A stretch of DNA of 64,000 bases from Arcicella rosea. Lineage in GTDB: Bacteria; Bacteroidota; Bacteroidia; Cytophagales; Spirosomataceae. Of the stretch, positions 33,730 to 42,019 are shown in pieces. How positions within the stretch are numbered: the first letter of the stretch is position 1; every line of letters starts with the position of its first letter. Under the pieces are notes generated by a model that worked only from the letters and a program-made list of their open reading frames with translations, ran no database searches and was not told the DNA's origin. The stretch is taken from positions 149,142 to 213,141 of the forward strand of contig NZ_JBEUMS010000014.1 in NCBI RefSeq assembly GCF_040543805.1. Direction: 5' to 3'. Both the position numbers and the translations under genes were made by a program.

Positions 33730-35076
33730 TTACTCTACCACACCCACATAATTGAATGGAGTAATTCGCTTTAATTCATATTTTACTTTGTCACTGATTT
33801 CTAAACCGTCGATAAATTCTGCAATGGTTTTTTCGGTGATTTTATCATTCTTACGTGTCAAAGCTTTTAACGCTTCGTAAGGTTGTGGATAACCTTCTCT
33901 TCTCAAAATCGTTTGAATGGCTTCAGCTACAACTGCCCAGTTATCTTCTAAATCTGCATTGATGGCTTCTTGATTCAATTCTAATTTATTCAAACCACGC
34001 AATAAAGCGGTTAAAGCAATTAACTGATGCCCAATCGGTACTCCCAAATTTCTAAGAACCGTTGAATCCGTTAAATCTCTTTGTAAACGAGATACTGGTA
34101 ATTTTGCTGCTAAGAATTCATACAAAGCGTTGGCAATACCCACGTTTCCTTCTGAGTTTTCAAAATCAATTGGGTTTACTTTATGTGGCATTGCCGAAGA
34201 GCCAACTTCACCCGCTTTGATTTTTTGTTTGAAGTAACCCATCGAAACGTAAGTCCAAATATCACGGTCTAAATCTAAAACGATGTTGTTCAAACGTTTT
34301 AAATTATCCATCAAAGCAGCTAAGTTATCGTAATGTTCAATCTGAGTAGTGTATTTGCTACGAACCAACCCTAAAGATTTTACAAATGAATTTCCGAATG
34401 CTACCCAATTGTTTTCTGGATAAGCTACATTATGTGCATTGAAATTACCTGTAGCTCCACCAAATTTGGCAGAATATGGAATCGTTTTCAATAAGTCCAT
34501 TTGGCGTTCCATTCTTTCTACGAACACCATGAATTCTTTACCCAAACGAGTTGGAGAAGCTGGCTGACCATGCGTATGCGCTAACAATGGAATATCTTTC
34601 CATTCTTCGGCTAAGGCTTCAATTTTAGCAATTACTTCTTCTAATTTTGGTACTAATACTTCGTTCATTGCTTCTAATAAAGACAATGGAATAGCAGTAT
34701 TATTTACATCTTGAGAAGTAAGACCAAAGTGAATGAACTCTAGGGAATCGTTAATACCAAACTTATCTAATTTATGTTTGATAAAATACTCAACCGCTTT
34801 CACATCATGATTGGTTACTTTTTCTGTTTCCTTGATCCAAAGGGCATCTTCTTCAGAGAAATTAAGATAAATGTCTCTTAAAGCCGTAAACAAATCTTTA
34901 TTAATCGATTCTAATTGAGGTAAAGGTATTTCGCAAAGAGCGATAAAGTACTCTATTTCAATACGAACACGATATTTGATAAGCCCAAATTCAGAGAAAA
35001 AAGGAGCAAGGCTTTCTACTTGCTTGCGGTAACGCCCATCGATGGGAGAGATTGCGGTTAATTGATTGAGTTGCAT
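33730..35076 (-). CDS. purB: Adenylosuccinate lyase
   Basis: 448 residues from ATG at 35074-35076 (MQLNQLTAISPIDGRY is the usual PurB start; the longer frame to 35127 is translated repeat). It carries the fumarase/aspartase superfamily signature GSSAMPHKVNPIDFENSEGN and the active-site segments TSQDVNNTA and HTHGQPASPTRLG. It cleaves adenylosuccinate and SAICAR, releasing fumarate in purine synthesis. A TACCTTTG -7 box lies on the minus strand at 35161-35168, so the leader would contain the octamer repeat at 35083-35114. Confidence 0.96.
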   Translation of the reverse strand: MQLNQLTAISPIDGRYRKQVESLAPFFSEFGLIKYRVRIEIEYFIALCEIPLPQLESINKDLFTALRDIYLNFSEEDALWIKETEKVTNHDVKAVEYFIKHKLDKFGINDSLEFIHFGLTSQDVNNTAIPLSLLEAMNEVLVPKLEEVIAKIEALAEEWKDIPLLAHTHGQPASPTRLGKEFMVFVERMERQMDLLKTIPYSAKFGGATGNFNAHNVAYPENNWVAFGNSFVKSLGLVRSKYTTQIEHYDNLAALMDNLKRLNNIVLDLDRDIWTYVSMGYFKQKIKAGEVGSSAMPHKVNPIDFENSEGNVGIANALYEFLAAKLPVSRLQRDLTDSTVLRNLGVPIGHQLIALTALLRGLNKLELNQEAINADLEDNWAVVAEAIQTILRREGYPQPYEALKALTRKNDKITEKTIAEFIDGLEISDKVKYELKRITPFNYVGVVE

Positions 35077-35082
35077 TTTTAA

Positions 35083-35114
35083 TGAGTGATTGAGTAATTG
35101 AACGATTGAGTGAC
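35083..35114. repeat. Four tandem octamers just upstream of purB
   Basis: The units read TGAGTGAT, TGAGTAAT, TGAACGAT, TGAGTGAC without gaps. They begin six bases before the purB start codon, inside the probable 5' leader. Confidence 0.75.
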
Positions 35115-35332
35115 GATTCTTACTCAAAATTCAATGCCTTCAATATGTTTAAGGAAAGAACAAAGGTACAAAAGAATTATTGAGCTACGATTTAGGAAAT
35201 CATTTTCGTATTCATTTTCCTAAATTTAATACAAATTATCGCCAAAAAACGTGAAACTTGCATAAGGATTACCATGCTTTACCCTTTTAGAAAAGTAAAA
35301 ATCCTTTTATCAAAAACGAATTAGGTTTTCTC

Positions 35333-36373
35333 ATGCTTCTGAATCCCAAATTGTTAGCCACTTTATTGGCTATCGTCATTGCTGCTTTTATTACTTCTTT
35401 CCTTTCTTTTCTGCCAGAATCGAATGCAAATGTGCTATTCGTCAGCTTTATTGCGACGCTGATTGTGGCGGGAATTCTCATTTATTTTGTGTTGGATTAC
35501 TTGGTTTTTCAAGAAATCAATAAAATGTATGATTCTATCAACCGACTAAAAATCAAAGATTTCGGTGTTACCAGAAAGAAATTATATAAAAACAATAATC
35601 CGCTCAAGAAATTGAATGATGAATTGTTTGTCTATGTTTCTAAAAAGGAACAAGAAGTAACAGAATTGAAACGCTTAGAAAAGTATCGTCGTGAATTTTT
35701 AGCCAATGTTTCGCATGAATTAAAAACACCCATTTTTGCGGCACAAGGTTTTGTGCATACTTTGTTGGACGGAGCGATGGATGATGAAAATGTTCGTGAA
35801 AGATTCCTTGTAAAAGCTGCTAAAAGTTTAGATGGTTTAGATATTTTAGTAAAAGATTTATTGACGCTTTCGCAAATGGAAACGGGCGATATTAAGATGA
35901 ATCGGGCGAAGGTTGATATTAAGCAAATCACCAAAGAAGTATTTGAGCAATTGGAAGGAAAAGCGAAAGCCAAGAACACAACGCTACAAATTAAGTCGCC
36001 ACAATTGCAAGTTTGGGTAAAAGCGGATGCACAAAGAATCGGACAAGTAGTGACGAATCTCGTAGAAAATGCCATTAAATACGGCAACGAAAACGGAACA
36101 GTAATTGTAAATTTTGAAGAAGATAAAAAAGATTGGAAAGTTTCTATCAGAGATAATGGACCAGGCATTGCGCCAGAATATTTAAACAGAATTTTTGAAA
36201 GATTTTATAGAGTAGATAAAGCCAGAAGTCGTTCGGATGGCTCATCAGGATTAGGTTTAGCCATTGTAAAACACATTTTAAATGCCCACAGAACCAAAAT
36301 TTCAGTAGCCTCAAAACCAGAAAAAGGAACGACTTTTTCGTTTAAATTAGAGAAGGCAGAAGTGGTGGTTTAG
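35333..36373 (+). CDS. Two-TM sensor histidine kinase (PhoR-like)
   Basis: 346 residues. Two membrane segments (about 7-25 and 36-58) enclose only ten residues, so it has no real extracytoplasmic sensor. Then comes a HAMP-like linker and a HisKA domain with the phospho-acceptor H128 in VSHELKTP. A HATPase domain follows with N-box NLVENAIKYG, G1 DNGPGI, F-box FERFYRVD and G2 SSGLGLAIVKH. No response regulator is adjacent, so the partner is elsewhere. PhoR or ResE-like orphan kinases of this size occur across the phylum. Confidence 0.92.
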   Translation: MLLNPKLLATLLAIVIAAFITSFLSFLPESNANVLFVSFIATLIVAGILIYFVLDYLVFQEINKMYDSINRLKIKDFGVTRKKLYKNNNPLKKLNDELFVYVSKKEQEVTELKRLEKYRREFLANVSHELKTPIFAAQGFVHTLLDGAMDDENVRERFLVKAAKSLDGLDILVKDLLTLSQMETGDIKMNRAKVDIKQITKEVFEQLEGKAKAKNTTLQIKSPQLQVWVKADAQRIGQVVTNLVENAIKYGNENGTVIVNFEEDKKDWKVSIRDNGPGIAPEYLNRIFERFYRVDKARSRSDGSSGLGLAIVKHILNAHRTKISVASKPEKGTTFSFKLEKAEVVV

Positions 36374-36418
36374 GATTATTACTTATTTTAATTTTTAACA
36401 ACTCAGTTCTATAATAAC

Positions 36419-36838
36419 ATGAAACGAAGAAAATTTCTTGGCGTTTTGGGCATATTGCCACCTATACTTTTTTCTTGCGGGAAAGATGAATTTCCAGACC
36501 GTCCAACTATCATTACTGGAAAAGTAATTGATGAAAACGATATGCCTGTTGTAGGCTTGAAACTCCAATTTAGTGGAGATTATGCAAAGGGACTTTCTCT
36601 TATCCCTATATTTGATGTAATTGGAGAGACTAATAAAGATGGAATTTATACTATTTCACACATGGTTGACTATGGACGAACTACATTCAAACCATTTAGT
36701 GATACAAACTATGATTTAATGACTAAATATAATATTTACGTTTGGGAAAATAATAAATATGAGCAAGTGGGGAATCCAGTCGGGCCAATCATTAATGGTG
36801 AAACAAACACTTTTAATTTTCAGCTTAGAAAAATATGA
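36419..36838 (+). CDS. RR-signal lipoprotein with carboxypeptidase-regulatory-like domain, copy 1
   Basis: 139 residues. It begins MKRRKFLGVLGILPP, a twin-arginine-like signal, followed by a lipobox FSC20. After a linker, TGKVIDENDMPVVGLKLQFSG is the start of a CarboxypepD_reg-like beta-sandwich, a single domain of about 90 residues. Copies 2 (37063) and 3 (38316) share the signal, the linker, the ITGKV-DE start and the final E-T-N-x-F/Y pattern. Function unknown; such lipoproteins can be surface-exposed in Bacteroidota. It shares the 3' flank AAAATATGATTAAAAATAATTAA with copy 3. Confidence 0.7.
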   Translation: MKRRKFLGVLGILPPILFSCGKDEFPDRPTIITGKVIDENDMPVVGLKLQFSGDYAKGLSLIPIFDVIGETNKDGIYTISHMVDYGRTTFKPFSDTNYDLMTKYNIYVWENNKYEQVGNPVGPIINGETNTFNFQLRKI

Positions 36839-36889
36839 TTAAAAATAATTAAAAACAGATTTACAGCTTGTTCGAAAATATTTATTTTA

Positions 36890-37065
36890 AATTTAGATTA
36901 CGGAAAAAATTGTATCTACGTAGTTCACCGACACCAAAATACCTATTTTGCCTGTCTTTTTTACTCCCTTTTAAAGAATTACAAATTATTCATCAGCGGT
37001 TAATACAGCTGATGAACATATCATTATGTTTAATTTCTAACAATCTAAATTCTGTATGTAACATG
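36890..37065 (+). repeat. Duplicated upstream region, copy A
   Basis: About 170 bases highly similar to 38150-38318. Shared blocks include CTACGTAGTTCA-CGACACCAAAAT, CTATTTTGCCTGTCTTTTTTA, CCCTTTTAAAGAATTACAAATT and TTTAATTTCTAACAAT, ending ATGTAACATGAAACGAAG. Only the last bases are coding. Confidence 0.8.
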
Positions 37066-37482
37066 AAACGAAGGAGTTTTCTTGGTGCTTTGGGCATACT
37101 CCCAACTATTTTATTAGAGTCCTGTAATGGTAGTGGGCTAGATAGCCCTAATGCTGCGACTATATTTACTGGCGTTGTAATTGATGAAAATGGGAAACCC
37201 TTAGAAGGAATAGGCTTTCAGTTTGCAGGAGAAACTGGAGGGTTTAACCCAAAAAGCACTTTTGATTTAAATACCCAAACAGATGCAAAAGGATATTATT
37301 ATTTAGAAAAATTTATTCCTAAAGGCACAGGTTTTATTACGTTTAAACCAACTGGAAGTATGGAGTATAGTAGTGGAAGTTACGATTATTTGTGTCGGGT
37401 AAATGGTGTTTATCAGACAAACATACCCTTCAAAACTGAAACAAAAAATGAACTAAATTTTAAATTTGTTAAAAGAAAGTAA
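37063..37482 (+). CDS. RR-signal lipoprotein with carboxypeptidase-regulatory-like domain, copy 2
   Basis: 139 residues from ATG 37063 (MKRRSFLGALGILPT; the frame open to 36868 is the duplicated upstream DNA, not coding). It has an RR motif, a lipobox LLESC, and the sandwich start FTGVVIDENGKPLEGIGFQFAG. The Tat-like motif plus Cys suggests export of a folded lipoprotein, though in this family the RR may be incidental. It is about half identical to copies 1 and 3 in the signal and domain start and diverged further on. Confidence 0.7.
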   Translation: MKRRSFLGALGILPTILLESCNGSGLDSPNAATIFTGVVIDENGKPLEGIGFQFAGETGGFNPKSTFDLNTQTDAKGYYYLEKFIPKGTGFITFKPTGSMEYSSGSYDYLCRVNGVYQTNIPFKTETKNELNFKFVKRK

Positions 37483-37569
37483 TACACTTTCATGAAAACT
37501 TTAAGATTTATATGGATATTATCAAACATCTATTTTGTATATAGTAAGCTTCAAAAATCTATAAATATC

Positions 37570-38085
37570 ATGAACAAACGTTTGATTTTTGTAACATCAT
37601 TCTACTTATTAAGCCAGCTTTTGATAAGCTGTTATGATAAATGTAATAATCAAGATTCACTTCCTTTATATGGCTCTTTATCATTGTTTTTTCAAAAAGG
37701 AGACCGTCAACCATATTTTCCCGTTAATACTGCTAATCCTATATTACCTCAGGAATTAACTGGATTAATTGTAACAGATGAAAATAAAAAACAATATTCT
37801 ATTTCATATCCTGAAGTTAATGGAAGTTATAGCATCCGCATTAATAATTTCTTGCAATTTGAAGAATATAAGGCATTAAAAGACGGTCTAATTTTAAATA
37901 AAGTATTCTACATGAAATTTAACGATAATAATGCTCCAGATACTTTACAAACACAAATTACCTTTAAAAATGATGAATGTAATCATTCATTTATCCAAGA
38001 CTTTACAGCCTTAAATCATAACAATTCAATTACTCCGATTAATAAAGATTGGTACAATGATATTATATTGATTGTCAAAAAATAG
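37570..38085 (+). CDS. Unknown lipoprotein between duplicated genes
   Basis: 171 residues from ATG 37570 (MNKRLIFVTSF), with lipobox LLISC22. The frame is open upstream to 37492, but the signal peptide fixes this start. The mature part starts YDKCNNQDSLPLYG and is beta-rich. It lacks the RR and ENG motifs of its neighbours, so it is not part of the duplicated family. It was perhaps carried along between the duplicated segments. Function unknown. Confidence 0.55.
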   Translation: MNKRLIFVTSFYLLSQLLISCYDKCNNQDSLPLYGSLSLFFQKGDRQPYFPVNTANPILPQELTGLIVTDENKKQYSISYPEVNGSYSIRINNFLQFEEYKALKDGLILNKVFYMKFNDNNAPDTLQTQITFKNDECNHSFIQDFTALNHNNSITPINKDWYNDIILIVKK

Positions 38086-38149
38086 TTAATAGGACAATTT
38101 GGGTTTTTATTTCACCAAAAACTTGCTTCGCAAATATATTTGTTAGATT

Positions 38150-38318
38150 ATTGACGCAATAATGTAGCTACGTAGTTCATCGACACCAAAATGCCTATTT
38201 TGCCTGTCTTTTTTATTCCCTTTTAAAGAATTACAAATTAATTATCAACAGTTCAATACAGTTGATGAAAGCATCATTGTGTTTAATTTCTAACAATTTA
38301 AATTCTATATGTAACATG
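38150..38318 (+). repeat. Duplicated upstream region, copy B
   Basis: Counterpart of 36890-37065, immediately upstream of copy 3. The conserved CTACGTAGTTCA, GCCTGTCTTTTTTA and TTCTAACAAT blocks suggest that promoter and leader were copied with the gene. Confidence 0.8.
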
Positions 38319-38786
38319 AAACGAAGAAAATTTCTTGGTGTTTTGGGCATACTATCCCCTTTTATAATAGTGTCTTGCAAAAAAAATAACTTACCCAGCT
38401 CTTCTACTATCATTATTGGTAAAGTAGTTGATGAAAAAGGTAATCCTATCGAAAATATTTCTTTCACCTTTTCTTGTAATCGCTATTACGGAGGTAGTAT
38501 TGTTGGTGGAGGTGTGAAAAGAGAAACAATATTTACCCTAAAAAAGCAATCTGATAAAAATGGCAATTTTAATTTTTCAGAAATTATACCTGAAAGAGCG
38601 ACTGATTTATTCTTACTGATAGATATAGCCCAAATGTCATACTATACAATACAAGCTAAAAAAGATGGGATTAACATTGGACGTGGAACTGATAAAATTG
38701 CTGTTTTCCCCGAGAGTGCAAACCCTATTAATTCTCTCGTTTTGGGAGAAACAAATGAATATGAAATAACACTTACAAAAATATGA
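38316..38786 (+). CDS. RR-signal lipoprotein with carboxypeptidase-regulatory-like domain, copy 3
   Basis: 156 residues from ATG 38316; the signal MKRRKFLGVLGIL is identical to copy 1 over 13 residues. Then comes lipobox IVSC and the sandwich start IIGKVVDEKGNPIENISFTFS. It is longer than its paralogues by a Gly-rich loop (YYGGSIVGGGVKRE). The nearly identical signal to copy 1 and the upstream region shared with copy 2 indicate recombination within the array. A terminator follows. Confidence 0.7.
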   Translation: MKRRKFLGVLGILSPFIIVSCKKNNLPSSSTIIIGKVVDEKGNPIENISFTFSCNRYYGGSIVGGGVKRETIFTLKKQSDKNGNFNFSEIIPERATDLFLLIDIAQMSYYTIQAKKDGINIGRGTDKIAVFPESANPINSLVLGETNEYEITLTKI

Positions 38787-38796
38787 TTAAAAATAA

Positions 38797-38838
38797 TTAA
38801 CCCCCAAATTCACTTTCTAAAATGAACTTGGGGGTTAA
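38797..38838. terminator. Bidirectional terminator between the lipoprotein array and prfA
   Basis: TTAACCCCCAA (38797-38807) pairs perfectly with TTGGGGGTTAA (38828-38838). AT-rich flanks are present on both sides, but the T runs are short. Confidence 0.65.
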
Positions 38839-38907
38839 AGAAAAACAGAGGAGCAACCTATTTTAGGCAATGACAACTCCTCAATCACAATTCACAACTC
38901 ATCACAA

Positions 38908-39984
38908 CTACAACGCTCCTGCTCCTTCTTTTAATTTCTCTGCGTTTTCTGCAATTCTTAGTTGTTCGATAAAATCGCCAATTTCACCATCCATTACTAC
39001 TGGTAAGTTATATACTGTATAACCAATACGGTGGTCGGTTACTCTACCTTGTGGATAATTATAAGTACGAATTTTATCTGAACGGTCACCAGAACCAACC
39101 ATTGAGCGACGGTCGCCAGCGATAGATTCTTGTTGCTTTGCTAATTCAATATCATAAAGTCTTGAACGCAAAACCGTCATGGCTTTTTCAAAGTTTTTAA
39201 TCTGAGAACGCTCATCCTGACATTGTACTACCAAACCTGATGGTAAGTGAGTAACCCTAACGGCAGAATACGTAGTGTTTACCGACTGTCCACCCGCACC
39301 TGACGAACAGAACGTATCTTTACGAATATCATTCATGTTAATCTGTACATCTACTTCATCTACTTCTGGCAAAACAGCCACAGTAGCCGCTGAAGTATGA
39401 ATACGTCCTTGAGATTCTGTAGCAGGCACACGTTGTACACGGTGAACGCCTGATTCAAATTTCATTTTTCCATACACATCTTCGCCTTGAATATTGGCGA
39501 TAATTTCTTTATAACCACCAGACGAGGCTTGAGTATAGTCCATCAACTGAAACTGCCATCCTTGGTTAGCACAGAAACGTTGGTACATTCTGAAAAGGTC
39601 GCCCGCAAAAATCCCTGCTTCATCACCACCAGTTCCAGCACGAATTTCCATGATGATGTTTTTAGAATCATTAGGGTCTTTCGGAATCAACATTTCCTTG
39701 ATAATTTTCTCGTACTCTTCTTTTTGAGGTAATAATTCTTCTAATTCACCTTTTGCCAAAGCACGGAATTCCTCGTCTTTTTCAGTAGCAATTACTTCTT
39801 TTGCTCCTTCGATATTAGAAAGGATATTCTTGTATTCATTATATTTTAAAACAATCTTTTCAAGGTCTTTATACTCCTTACTAATTGTTTTATATTTTTT
39901 CATATCCGATACTACTTCGGGTTGCGTCATTTGCTGGGCAACTTCTTCAAATCGTTCACGGATGGATTCTAATTGTTCTAACAT
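38908..39984 (-). CDS. prfA: Peptide chain release factor 1
   Basis: 358 residues, the usual RF1 length. It has the GGQ loop (CSSGAGGQSVNTT) for peptidyl-tRNA hydrolysis, preceded by the central IMEIRAGTGGDEAGIFAGDL, and an RF1-type recognition segment (RVPATESQGRIHTSAATVAVL) that contains the PAT-type tripeptide reading UAA and UAG. The C-terminal TYNYPQGRVTDHR is also typical. It appears to be a single-gene unit with its own promoter. Confidence 0.97.
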   Translation of the reverse strand: MLEQLESIRERFEEVAQQMTQPEVVSDMKKYKTISKEYKDLEKIVLKYNEYKNILSNIEGAKEVIATEKDEEFRALAKGELEELLPQKEEYEKIIKEMLIPKDPNDSKNIIMEIRAGTGGDEAGIFAGDLFRMYQRFCANQGWQFQLMDYTQASSGGYKEIIANIQGEDVYGKMKFESGVHRVQRVPATESQGRIHTSAATVAVLPEVDEVDVQINMNDIRKDTFCSSGAGGQSVNTTYSAVRVTHLPSGLVVQCQDERSQIKNFEKAMTVLRSRLYDIELAKQQESIAGDRRSMVGSGDRSDKIRTYNYPQGRVTDHRIGYTVYNLPVVMDGEIGDFIEQLRIAENAEKLKEGAGAL

Positions 39985-40065
39985 ATTTTTTCTTATTTCG
40001 GAAAGTTCAACAGCTTGATATTAGCGAGTATAGCCGAATATTTTGGCAAACTAAAAATCAGGGTG

Positions 40066-40092
40066 CAAAGATACAAAATTCTTTATATTCAA
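40066..40092 (-). promoter_or_regulatory. Promoter of prfA
   Basis: On the minus strand TATCTTTG (complement of 40066-40073) is a perfect -7 box; TTG (complement of 40090-40092) lies 16 bases upstream, a slightly short spacing. Confidence 0.45.
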
Positions 40093-40212
40093 TGGGGGTA
40101 AATGTTTATCGGATTGTCTTTTGCTTAGATACCCAAGTAAATAGCACTACACTTATTTTAAACCTTCTTCGTTATTTAATCTCTAAGTACCATATTTTAA
40201 ACTCCATACGTC

Positions 40213-40470
40213 ATGAAAAAGCTAAAAATTCATAGAACATTTCAATTGCTTTTTTTATCATTAGCAATTATTCTATTGGTAGCGTCTTGTGGACCTTCTT
40301 ATGTGAGAGTTGATAGCCGCCGCCCTTATCCATATAGATATGGTTATTCTTATCCTAGATACCGTTATGTAGTGCCTCCGCCAAGAAGAGTAATCGTAGT
40401 ACCACGCAATGCTCCGCCAAAGTATCGTCACGATAACGGAAGACATAATGGAAGAAGAGGAAGATATTAA
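40213..40470 (+). CDS. Small Arg/Tyr/Pro-rich lipoprotein
   Basis: 85 residues. The signal ends in lipobox VASC (Cys26). The mature 59 residues are almost all Arg, Tyr, Pro, Asn and Gly (RRPYPYRYGYSYPRYRY, PPPRRVIVV, ending HNGRRGRY). No fold is predicted; the basic aromatic composition could bind polysaccharide, peptidoglycan or nucleic acid. Proteins of this type are common in Bacteroidota but uncharacterised. Confidence 0.6.
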   Translation: MKKLKIHRTFQLLFLSLAIILLVASCGPSYVRVDSRRPYPYRYGYSYPRYRYVVPPPRRVIVVPRNAPPKYRHDNGRHNGRRGRY

Positions 40471-40574
40471 GATTCTTTCATAAAATAATCAAGGAAGTCG
40501 TGGTAAGTATCACGACTTTTTTCATGTTTCAGCCCTATCTTTACACAAATTATCAGATTAGGTCAAAACAAAAC

Positions 40575-41210
40575 ATGAAACAGAACCCTTCATTTTTCTC
40601 TTCAATTACCCAATATATTTCTTTACTACTTTTTGCAAATATACTGTTGATAAGTTGCGATTTCAGTAAACGTATTGATACAACGGCAGCTGTAAAGGAA
40701 TTGCACGAACGAGAAGTAAAACGGATTACACCAGCACAATTTACAGCACAAGTAGATGAATGGGGGAGTACCATCGTAAAAAAACTCAATGCAGATTTAT
40801 CTAAAAATCTTCAAGATACTACTTTGAAAGATTCTTTAGCGAAAGCTTACAGGGTGGAAATTGTTTCTGGTAGCCCGTTACAATTAAAAAATCCTGCTTG
40901 GGATAAAAAAATCAATGAAACACTTGATGCTTATCAATATAATGTTGAACATAATATTCCACAAATTGATAATATTCAGAAGTCGGAAGATGAAGCCTTT
41001 TTTTACTATACTTCACCAATTATGGCTAATAAAAATTTATTGAAACTGGATAAAAAGCAACTTAATGCAATCGGCGAAAAAGCTAAGATGGATAGTTTAG
41101 CGTTCAAAAAAGATGGCTCTTTTCTGGGCTTATGGGTGATTAAATTCTCTAAAAAAGAAGTAGTAAGATTAGCCGACCCAAAACATTTGAAGATTTTGAG
41201 TGAAAAATAA
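40575..41210 (+). CDS. Lipoprotein resembling DUF3365 proteins
   Basis: 211 residues from ATG 40575; the frame is open to 40500 but the signal peptide LLLFANILLISC fixes the start. The mature part is helical at first, then EIVSGSPLQLKNPAWDKKINETL, FFYYTSPIMANKNLLKLD and GLWVIKFSKKEVV near the end. The order resembles DUF3365 (Tll0287-like) sensory domains, without the heme-binding Cys pair. Family call tentative. A strong terminator follows. Confidence 0.5.
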   Translation: MKQNPSFFSSITQYISLLLFANILLISCDFSKRIDTTAAVKELHEREVKRITPAQFTAQVDEWGSTIVKKLNADLSKNLQDTTLKDSLAKAYRVEIVSGSPLQLKNPAWDKKINETLDAYQYNVEHNIPQIDNIQKSEDEAFFYYTSPIMANKNLLKLDKKQLNAIGEKAKMDSLAFKKDGSFLGLWVIKFSKKEVVRLADPKHLKILSEK

Positions 41211-41221
41211 TTTATTTGCAT

Positions 41222-41269
41222 ACCATAAAAAAGGGATTTCAAACAGCTTTGAAATCCCTTTTTTATGGT
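41222..41269. terminator. Strong bidirectional terminator, 22-bp perfect stem
   Basis: ACCATAAAAAAGGGATTTCAAA (41222-41243) and its exact complement (41248-41269) flank a four-base loop CAGC. Runs of A and T serve both convergent genes. Confidence 0.9.
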
Positions 41270-41276
41270 GTTATTA

Positions 41277-41729
41277 TTATCTACGACGGCGCTTTTTACT
41301 TCTAGCCCTTGTCTTCGTTTTCTTTGTACTTTTCGTTACTCTTACTGTTTTCTGTCTTGTTTTTTCTTCCAATTCCATAATTACCGAAGCCGCATTTTCT
41401 TTACTGGTTTCATAGGCTTCGTTCAAAGATTTGTATGAGGTCTGTAATTTGGTATAATCATCCAATAAGCGATTGTACTTCAATGATAAGGCTTCAAAAG
41501 TTTCTTTACTATCTTCTTGACACTTGAGATACTCTTCGTTTTTCTTCTTAAACTGACTTTCTAAGCTAAAACGGAAACTACTTAATTCTGAATTTTCTTG
41601 TCGTTCTTTCGCAATTTGACTTTCTTGACGACGAATTTGATCTTGTAGTTCTGCGATTTTTTTGGTTTCAGTACAAGCAGATAGACTAATTGTTAAAAGA
41701 GCCATCAAGGCAAAGAAGCTTTGTTTCAT
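41277..41729 (-). CDS. Coiled-coil lipoprotein with basic tail
   Basis: 150 residues. Signal with lipobox LSAC (Cys19), then a coiled coil over about 23-120 (heptads visible in ELQDQIRRQESQIAKER and LSLKYNRLLDDYTKLQ), and a very basic tail (TKKTKTRARSKKRRRR). The coiled coil suggests oligomers reaching from the membrane; the tail could bind peptidoglycan, DNA or lipopolysaccharide. No named family recognised. Confidence 0.65.
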   Translation of the reverse strand: MKQSFFALMALLTISLSACTETKKIAELQDQIRRQESQIAKERQENSELSSFRFSLESQFKKKNEEYLKCQEDSKETFEALSLKYNRLLDDYTKLQTSYKSLNEAYETSKENAASVIMELEEKTRQKTVRVTKSTKKTKTRARSKKRRRR

Positions 41730-42019
41730 GTTTTTCAGGGTTGTTTTAAGTCAAATACACTTACAAATATAGTATAATTCTTACTGTATTTTAATTCCTT
41801 CCCAAAGGCTATTTTAGCTAAAGTCCTTTCTGTTATATTTTTAAAAGCCAATAATTATGAAGGCTTTAGCAAAAAAAGCAAACATTTTTTTAGAAAAAAA
41901 TATTGCTTGCCGAACTTTCTTGATTAATTTTGCCTTAAATCTATATAATTAATAGAGTAATAGGAAGGTTTTTTATGCTCCTCTGGAAAAGTAAAAAGCT
42001 AAAAAATATCAAGAAAATC

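Noticed and set aside
35083..35114. Octamer array as a CRISPR-like repeat
   Set aside because: Units are contiguous and eight bases long with no spacers; no cas gene is present in the window.
35632..36168. 178-codon open frame antisense to the histidine kinase
   Set aside because: All kinase motifs are on the plus strand; the reverse translation is Ser/Phe-rich noise.
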